NCBI GenBank assembly: GCA_034508935.3 | Contig: CM067444.1 | Coordinates: 105,003,553-105,067,552, forward strand | DNA from: Berghia stephanieae | Lineage: Eukaryota; Mollusca; Gastropoda; Nudibranchia; Aeolidiidae | Length of the DNA stretch: 64,000 nt | Direction of reading: 5' to 3' | Shown here: positions 12,016 to 64,000 of the stretch, in pieces | Position numbering within the stretch: position 1 is the first letter of the stretch | How the letters are laid out: the number at the start of each line of letters is the position of its first letter | Position numbers and translations under genes: made by a program | Notes under the pieces: model-generated | Seen by the model: only the letters and a program-made list of their open reading frames with translations | What the model was told of the DNA's origin: nothing | The model's database searches: none

Positions 12016-12655
12016 CTGGATGTGGTCTGCAGACCTCTCCTGATCGCGGACAGAGAGGTCACTATTGCTGTGTTTTCAATCCCCCAAATCTGTTCTCCCT
12101 CCATGCTGCTCTTGTCCATGTGCAGAATTTAGATTTTTCCTGGTCCTGGTGGGGATCCTTGGCTGAGAGGGAGGCAGTCTAATGTATATTTCTTTTTTTT
12201 TAGATATGAATTTTATTCCTTGTAATTGGATTCATAGTCTGATGTCACGTCGCCCATAAACGGCGGCCATCGTGGTTCTAAACAAAGAAAATCGGTACTT
12301 TATATTCTCATGCCGGCTAGAACTTTTCATATTTCATAAGTCTTGTGATCAGAATATATAAAAGTCAAAACATGATCAGATTTATAATGTTTTTTTTTCC
12401 CTCTGGATACGCTTTTATGCTCATCGGAGAAATATTTCATAAGGGCGTCCGCCATTGTTTCGATAGTTTAGAGCCAGTTACTAAGTTACCATGCGTCATT
12501 ACGAGGGAAGTGACGTTACGACTGTTGAAGCGTATTATATTATCTCTTATCTACTATTGTTGTGTTGAGTTTTGAAAATACTAAAGTACTCTAAGCTTTG
12601 GAGTATGTCCATAGGGGATCCTTTGTTTGTGCCAGGATGAGACTTGTACTTGTAG
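12016..12655 (+). mobile_element. SINE family A, copy 3, old and interrupted
   Basis: 12016-12236 matches the first half of family A with many changes (GACCTCTCCTGATCGCGGAC, then GTCCATGTGCAG). 12595-12655 matches the later part (GTGCCAGGATGAGACTTGTA). About 355 bp of unrelated sequence lies between. The right end is cut by the family B SINE starting near 12666. Confidence 0.6.
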
Positions 12656-12665
12656 GTAAAAAAAA

Positions 12666-12963
12666 TAATGAGCTTTATATAGCGCTATATCCACTAAATG
12701 CGCTTTACAATGGGTCCCTGGTCAACAGCAACACGTAACAGTAGAACGAGAGATGACGCCCTTTAGGCGATATTACAATGTTTTCGGACAAAGACAACGC
12801 TGTTAACGGTCAGGTACTCATTTTACACCTGAGTACGGTGGGAGGATGTGAGTAAAGAGTCTTTTCCAAGGACTCAACTATGCGCCGAGCGAGGCTAGAA
12901 CCCAGGACCTTCCGATACGAAAGCGAGTGTCATACCACTAGACCACATAGTCACATAGCCGCA
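12666..12963 (-). mobile_element. tRNA-derived SINE family B, copy 1
   Basis: On the minus strand the 5' end is tRNA-like: an A box resembling TGTGGTCTAGTGGTATGAC, then a B box resembling GGTTC(G/T)AGCC, followed by a ~200 bp body and a tail containing GCGCTATATAAAGCTC. This is the pol III promoter layout of a tRNA-headed SINE. The tail resembles the 3' end of the LINE at 29955-30820. Confidence 0.8.
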
Positions 12964-13351
12964 CATGACAGGTAATGTCATTATAGGCACATTGATGGAT
13001 TGCACGTGGAACATTTTGCACCCTATTTGAATCGTCGATCGCGCCACTATTGCGAAGTAGTGGAAATGCGTTTAACGCTGCGAAAAGGCAACGCCTAGCC
13101 TATACAGGGCCCTAACCACGAGGCCCCGGAGTTCAAAACCGGTTAGGATGAGGGAGGCCCGGTGGGCGATATAATGTGAGGGTTTTATTTATTTTAAATA
13201 CGCTCCGTAGCGGAAATGCGCGCGACCAAAGATTTTTCCATCGCCCGTCTGCAGGGTTAACGCTGAGGACTTGGGCGTCGAAGTAAGCGCCACGACGGAG
13301 AGACGGCTTAGCGGGAAAAGGTCTTGGCGGATCGACCGGCAGACGTCTATG

Positions 13352-13582
13352 GGGAATGAGATTAGCGGAAGAGTAGCGTCCCTTGATTGGACGTCACCTT
13401 ACAGAGAGAACGTCAATCTGGTTTTGAAGTGTCTCAAGCCGCTTTCACCGGAAGCGAGGACGAGAGACGCATGCGCACAACCAACATGACGTTCTCTCTC
13501 TAATAACATTTCCGCCAGTGACGTCACAGACTATGGGTGACGTCCAATCAAGGGACGCTACTCTTCCGCTAATCTCATTCCC
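13352..13582. repeat. Perfect 47-bp inverted repeat (hairpin) around a CRE-like palindrome
   Basis: Left arm 13352-13398 and right arm 13536-13582 are perfect inverted copies; the arms read GGTGACGTCCAATCAAGGGA outward-in on the right. A second inner pair (AGAGAGAACGTCA at 13403-13415 and its complement at 13486-13498) extends the fold. TGACGTCA, a CREB/ATF-type palindrome, lies in the loop at 13519-13526. Local GC is clearly higher than the surroundings. Could be a fold-back transposon; no target duplication was identified. Confidence 0.8.
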
Positions 13583-13670
13583 TATTAAAAATTGCGCCCA
13601 ATTTACTGAAGTCCGCACTGATCAATATCCTGCCCTCCTTTCTCGTTCTGTTGGATCCCGACTAGTTCGG

Positions 13671-14187
13671 GGATTTCTTGACAACATTGTCAAGCATGGA
13701 TAATGTTCACAGGTGTTATCTCGTATTAGTATTAGTATTATATCCTATACGAAGAAAAATACACGTTTCTTCATGGCTCCTGGCCCGGTCTAGATCGACC
13801 CCCAAAAGGTGAACCCTCTTTACGAGGAGCCTCCAGATACCCGTTGCTTCTTTCTCAAGCAAAGCTGGTGAGAATGGTAAATAAGCTTAGCTTCTTTAGA
13901 AAACTAAACCCAAAGAGGCTGATCAACGGTTCGTGGATTTCTTGACAACATTGTCAAGCATGGATAACGCTCACATGTGTTATTTCATATTAATATTATA
14001 TCCTATGCGAAGAAAAATACACATTTCTTCATGGCTCCTGGCCCGGTCTAGATCGACCCCAAAAGGTGAACCCTCTTTACGAGGAGCCTCCAGATGCCCG
14101 TTGCTTCTTTCTAAAGCAAAGCTGGTGAGAATATTAAATAAGCTGATTTTCTTTAGAAAACTAAACCCAAAGAAGCTGATCAACGGT
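13671..14187. repeat. Tandem duplication, two ~255-bp copies
   Basis: Copies at 13671-13930 and 13935-14187, about 90% identical by eye, both starting GGATTTCTTGACAACATTGT and ending GATCAACGGT. A short related segment (TTGCTTCCTTCTAAAGCA) recurs at about 14635. No recognisable protein. Confidence 0.8.
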
Positions 14188-14244
14188 ATAAGCAACACCG
14201 GTCATCTGAGCAAAGGGCAATCAATAGCTAAAGAAGGTAATGGT

Positions 14245-14610
14245 TGTAGCTAGTAGTAGTAGTTTCGTATGGCTACAACTCCACGTTGTTTCGCTTCACC
14301 CAATCCGCGAAAGCACTGTCCGCCTCATGAACCATTTGGTAGCCGCCTGGGGGTGCTGTTGCGGGGCACTTCAAAATGATGTGGTCCATGTCTTGGCAAG
14401 GGTCATCGCATGCTGGGCGATGGTTCACCACGTTGTCGTCGTGCAGGGGCTTTCCACTAAGAGTGATCCACAACCGGCATCCGAACTTCGATACTGTCTC
14501 TGACTCATCGTACTCCCGGATCCACAACTCCACTTCAATGGTTGTAGCTTATCTTGTCCAAACATCTGCCTAGCTGTAAAAGAAGACGATGGATATCTGA
14601 TAAACCACAA
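14245..14610 (-). mobile_element. Possible LINE 3' remnant
   Basis: The minus-strand frame 14273-14533 contains HRPACDDPCQDMDHIILKCP followed by a short hydrophilic end. This resembles the Cys/His-rich end of the RNase H region in Jockey/I-type LINEs (C-x-x-C ... H-x(3,4)-C-P). No other LINE part was found next to it, so the call is weak. Confidence 0.35.
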
Positions 14611-14648
14611 GTAAAGGCAACTTCCAGCTGCCCCTTGCTTCCTTCTAA

Positions 14649-14760
14649 AGCATTGCCACCGACCATTGATCGATCAAAAGAAAGCATAGCATTGCCGCCT
14701 GCCATTGACCGACCAAAAGAAGGCATAACTTTGCCCCCTACCGTTGATCTATCGAAAAAC
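14649..14760. repeat. Three diverged ~40-bp tandem repeats
   Basis: Three units of about 39-41 bp share TTGCC-CC--CC-TTGA-CGA-C-AAAGAA. Read on + they give LPPTIDRSKESIA, LPPAIDRPKEGIT and LPPTVDLSKN. Changes between units are partly synonymous in this frame, but the segment is short and has no gene context. Confidence 0.6.
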
Positions 14761-14836
14761 ACATATTTGCTTAAAATGCGTCCAATAATACGTAGGCGAT
14801 TAACTAAACGTAGAACCCCAGCTTCTCGGATTTTAA

Positions 14837-18750
<3,914 letters not shown>

Positions 18751-18814
18751 TTAATCTGGACAATAGGGCAAGCAGTTGTCCAGCTCGTTTAAACACGAGG
18801 CGCAGGGAAGCCAA

Positions 18815-18990
18815 GCCAAAAAAAAAAACAAAACAAAAAAAAAACAAAAAAACAAAACAAAAAAAAACAAAAAAAAAAAAACAAAACAAAACAAAAAACA
18901 AACAAAACAACCAAACAACAACAACAAAAAACAAAAACAAAAAAAAACAAAACAAAAACAAACAAACAACAAAACATACAAAAGAAAATA
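18815..18990. repeat. A/C low-complexity tract
   Basis: Almost only A and C (AAAACAAAACAAAA type). A second such tract is at 19586-19652, just before the 396-bp array. Phe/Leu/Cys-only or Lys/Thr-only frames here are not genes. Confidence 0.9.
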
Positions 18991-19622
18991 AATTATGTTA
19001 CCATTTGTTTCATAATAATATGAAAATCTTGACAATACTTGATGCACGATCGAACAACTACGTATTTATGGTTATTATTTTCTATGGAGAGTGAGAGGCC
19101 TGAGGTAGCTGCACGTGTTTTACCACATGCTGCCAGTCTTTTGTTTTGTCGGCGTAACCATATGGTTAGCTCTATTTGTTGTAGTCGATGGTATTGTTTA
19201 TGACGTGTACTCGAAGTTGTCACTGCCGCTTCTTTTGTTGTTTGTGGTTGCGGTGAGACGGAGGCTGTTGGCGAAGGTAGTGGGGATGAGTATTTATAAC
19301 TGTACTGTAAGTGTGGATGATAGGCGAGGCTTGTTTGTGTTTGTGATGTATTGGTCGATGTCCTTTCTTAATTACAATCCTATGATGGATATGCTGTTGC
19401 TGTTGATGATAACTATGGTGATGATGAAAGTGATGATGGTGATGTAACAGGTGTGGTGGTCGCAAGTGTTGTTGCTGATGTTATTGCTGTTGCAGCTGTA
19501 GATGAAGATGACAGTGATAGAGTTTCTGGGGCGGTTGCTATAAATCGATTTTCTTCTTTTTTTTTTTTACGGCGTCATCTTTGTGGAAAAAACCCCCCCA
19601 ACAAAAATCAAAACAAAAAAAC

Positions 19623-19653
<31 letters not shown>

Positions 19654-19680
19654 GCAACCGAGTTGCTTTAGTTAGGGACG

Positions 19681-21128
19681 ACAAGATATGAAGTGAGTAG
19701 AAAAGTGCCAGAAGACAAAAGAGAATAAAAATTTTTTTCGCGGCGGTGGTAGGGTTTGAACCTGCGACCTTATTGGTACGACAACTCCGCCTGGCAGGTG
19801 AGAGCGTGGCTCTACCGTGTGAGCTATCCACGAACACAAAAATATTCGTTTCAAACCCAAAGTCATTTCTAGATCCCTCTCTCACCCACTTCTTGAGATC
19901 GCCGATTCGTTCACCACCATCGCGAAGTAATTTTGACCAGCAGTTAAGCTTAATAGCCAATATTCTCATCACAAACATATAACATAGAAACGATTGAGAC
20001 ATTGAGTATGCTCCGGTGTATGGGGTGAATTTTTAATTCAGAAAAGTGAGTGGAGCAGGCACTTATGTTGGTAACAACAAGATATGAAGTGAGTAGAAAA
20101 GTGCCAGAAGACAATAGAGAATAAAAATTTTTTTCGCGGCGGTGGTAGGGTTTGAACCTGCGACCTTATTGGTACGACAACTCCGCCTGGCAGGTGAGAG
20201 CGTGGCTCTACCGTGTGAGCTATCCACGAACACAAAAATATTCGTTTCAAACCCAAAGTCATTTCTAGATCCCTCTCTCACCCACTTCTTGAGATCGCCG
20301 ATTCGTTCACCACCATCGCGAAGTAATTTTGACCAGCAGTTAAGCTTAATAGCCAATATTCTCATCACAAACATATAACATAGAAACGATTGAGACATTG
20401 AGTATGCTCCGGTGTATGGGGTGAATTTTTAATTCAGAAAAGTGAGTGGAGCAGGCACTTATGTTGGTAACAACAAGATATGAAGTGAGTAGAAAAGTGC
20501 CAGAAGACAATAGAGAATAAAAATTTTTTTCGCGGCGGTGGTAGGGTTTGAACCTGCGACCTTATTGGTACGACAACTCCGCCTGGCAGGTGAGAGCGTG
20601 GCTCTACCGTGTGAGCTATCCACGAACACAAAAATATTCGTTTCAAACCCAAAGTCATTTCTAGATCCCTCTCTCACCCACTTCTTGAGATCGCCGATTC
20701 GTTCACCACCATCGCGAAGTAATTTTGACCAGCAGTTAAGCTTAATAGCCAATATTCTCATCACAAACATATAACATAGAAACGATTGAGACATTGAGTA
20801 TGCTCCGGTGTATGGGGTGAATTTTTAATTCAGAAAAGTGAGTGGAGCAGGCACTTATGTTGGTAACAACAAGATATGAAGTGAGTAGAAAAGTGCCAGA
20901 AGACAATAGAGAATAAAAATTTTTTTCGCGGCGGTGGTAGGGTTTGAACCTGCGACCTTATTGGTACGACAACTCCGCCTGGCAGGTGAGAGCGTGGCTC
21001 TACCGTGTGAGCTATCCACGAACACAAAAATATTCGTTTCAAACCCAAAGTCATTTCTAGATCCCTCTCTCACCCACTTCTTGAGATCGCCGATTCGTTC
21101 ACCACCATCGCGAAGTAATTTAGTTACC
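19681..21128 (-). mobile_element. 396-bp tandem array with tRNA-like box pair, flanked by a 14-bp target duplication
   Basis: Three full 396-bp units start at 19681, 20077 and 20473, and a fourth starting at 20869 is cut after ~250 bp. Copies differ at about one position (AGACAAAAG in copy 1, AGACAATAG in others). The whole array is bracketed by direct repeats TTTAGTTAGGGACG (19667-19680 and 21129-21142). On the minus strand each unit carries GGATAGCTCACACGGTAGAG (A-box-like) and GGTTCAAACCC (B-box-like), so a tRNA-derived SINE is part of each unit. The GFEPATL-type frames are the familiar by-product of such boxes. Confidence 0.85.
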
Positions 21129-21142
21129 TTTAGTTAGGGACG

Positions 21143-22387
21143 GTACTCTTCATGAGCTAAAGAATATAAATATTTTTAGAGTACATTCCCTTTATAAACA
21201 AACTTTTGTTTTCATTTTCATTCATTGACTGGAACTGGCAGAACAGGTTTTGAGCCGGGTTCGATGAAAAGTGGATGCCGCTATGAATAGAATTTGTATT
21301 CTCTCTGTAACTGGAGGTGTGTGTCCTGTGTTGATGTTCCAATCATCCCAGGGCTGGGTTAAATTGGGTGGCACCTGTGTTAGGTTCTGCTTGTGTAGAC
21401 TCTGGTCTTTGGCAAAGACTTTGCACCAAAAGACAAGTGATTTTTGGGGGTGCCATTCATCGTTTTCGTATTCCTCTCAATGTATTCATCTTTTTGATTT
21501 TTGGACGTTTTACCAAATATCTAGATTTGGGTGAGTTTTTACAAAAAATGACTGTTAGAGTTAGAGCTGACGAATACAACAATGATGGTTGATTTTCTCT
21601 GTTTTGGTTCGGTTAAGTCTCTATTCCAAGTATAAACTAACTAACATTCTACTGACAGTGACAGATCTTCTAATTGGCCAAAATTTTACTTTAAAACTTA
21701 AATGAATACAACTATATAACGGAATTTCAGTGAATTATACATATATACATTTTAAAAATCCTGAGCCAAATTATGGCGTACCATCAATTGTCGACTGTAA
21801 GCTATCGATTATTATTATTGTTAACATTCTCATTCATTAAACAACTACAACTTTATCTCACAGATGAGCAAAGCTGCTTAGGTAATTGAATCATAGAGAA
21901 GACTAAATTGTGGTTCTGGGTATTGAAACAAAAAAAATGATTATTGTTGTTCTGGTCCTAACTTTTTAAAAAGCGTTTGTCAATCAATACCTAAACTAAA
22001 ACAAGAGACTTCTTAAATGAGATATACATTTTTGCTTTTTTTTTCAATAAAAGATAACGATGACAGTGTAGTAATACACAATCAATTAATGATATAAGGT
22101 TTCTAAGACCACAGGCCGTACTCATACAATTACAAATTATAATTATGATGCTGTTCCTCTGTTTCTAGTTCTATCATAGACCTTAGTTACCAAGTGTTGT
22201 TCAGAAGAAGGGTTCGCCACTCAATTTCGTGTCTGTCTGAACTGTATGGCGCAAATCCAGATCAGCAATATCAGCAAAAACAAAAATTAAACCTTAAGAT
22301 TTTATCTCATCATAATTATATTTTGGTAACAGGGAAATCAGAAACCAAATCGTTCATTTGTGCTTTGCTTAGCTAAGGCCATATCTG

Positions 22388-22421
<34 letters not shown>

Positions 22422-22729
22422 CACACACACGCATACACACACAGACACACAATCATATACACATACATGCGAACATAAACTTTTTCTTCATATAATATAT
22501 TATACCTTGATTAACAATTAATAACTATGAGTTGCTTAATTTTTTAATATACATATCCAAAATGTTTTCTATTCTTATCTCTACCATACTTTTAATATTA
22601 GTTCAATAGTTATTTCCAAGGGGAAACCGGGTCTATTCCAAATGAAAACCAGAATAACCAAGGTATTATCCCCAGTGCAGCGCAGAAAATGATCTATCTT
22701 GATATATTATCTTAATTCCATAGACCAGC
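21143..22729. other. Region upstream of the large receptor-like gene
   Basis: AT-rich with a (CA)n microsatellite at about 22389-22449. It must contain the 5' UTR and probably the promoter of the gene beginning at 22730, but I cannot place a TATA box, initiator or untranslated exon with support. Confidence 0.5.
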
Positions 22730-63812
<41,083 letters not shown>

Positions 63813-64000
63813 GTATGTACACAAGCTCATCTTGCATCACTTCTTGATGATTGCCATCATGATGGGTTGTAACACATTTGTTGAAATAAACTAAATCTTT
63901 AACTTTTTGATATTATTTACATGTTCTTTCAGACAGTTTTGTGGGACAATTTGATTTACAAATTTTTATTTATAAAGTTTTATTTATGTACGACTGTAAT

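Noticed and set aside
12880-12963. Possible tRNA gene in SINE family B
   Set aside because: Box sequences are good, but the same head recurs at five or more loci with the same body and tail, so it is a SINE head.
19746-19830. Possible tRNA gene on the minus strand
   Set aside because: A and B box-like segments are present, but spacing and stems do not give a clean cloverleaf, and it is repeated in tandem as a SINE part.
19538-21137. Four repeated 74-154 codon frames containing GFEPATL
   Set aside because: They read through the tRNA-like box region of the 396-bp tandem repeat; this peptide is a familiar artefact of tRNA-derived SINEs.

Overview
This is AT-rich metazoan nuclear DNA: intron-interrupted genes, long microsatellites, poly-G/C runs, and many SINE, LINE and MITE copies. 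The tRNA-headed SINEs, the CR1/Jockey-type LINE tails and the style of the receptor-like gene suggest a lophotrochozoan, most likely a mollusc. That placement is inference; no species can be named from the sequence.

Layout. 1-5.7 kb: last three coding exons and 3' end of an SMIM14 orthologue on the + strand, its introns carrying a (CTT)n block, a TA-flanked MITE, a fold-back repeat and a LINE tail. 5.7-22.7 kb: no complete host gene is recognisable. This part holds two copies and one broken copy of a ~530 bp SINE (family A), a TTAA-flanked MITE, a 13-copy perfect 39-bp minisatellite, one possible orphan terminal exon (9899-9990), a 47-bp perfect hairpin, local duplications, a 3.9 kb TTAA-flanked element with inverted termini, and a 396-bp tandem array flanked by a target duplication.

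22.7-63.8 kb: one very large + strand gene with at least 21 coding exons, running off the right edge. It starts with a signal peptide and encodes at least four tandem Venus-flytrap (ANF_receptor / metabotropic-glutamate-receptor-type periplasmic-binding-protein-like) modules. The modules are joined by short Cys motifs (C-x3/4-C-x2-C) followed directly by the next GDI-type VFT start. No transmembrane segment is reached. This tandem multi-VFT protein is the most interesting object here. Three places in the model do not keep frame cleanly (exon 5/6, exon 11/12, inside exon 16), so assembly error, unusual splicing or gene decay must be considered.

The introns of the large gene hold most of the other repeats: hAT, pogo-like and TTAA-flanked MITEs, several LINE 3' ends, tRNA-SINEs (family B mostly antisense), family A SINEs (all sense), an ~850 bp TTA array next to exon 6, and an 84-bp-arm palindrome with a hammerhead-like arrangement. 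No rRNA gene, functional tRNA gene, CRISPR array or retrovirus-like element was recognised.
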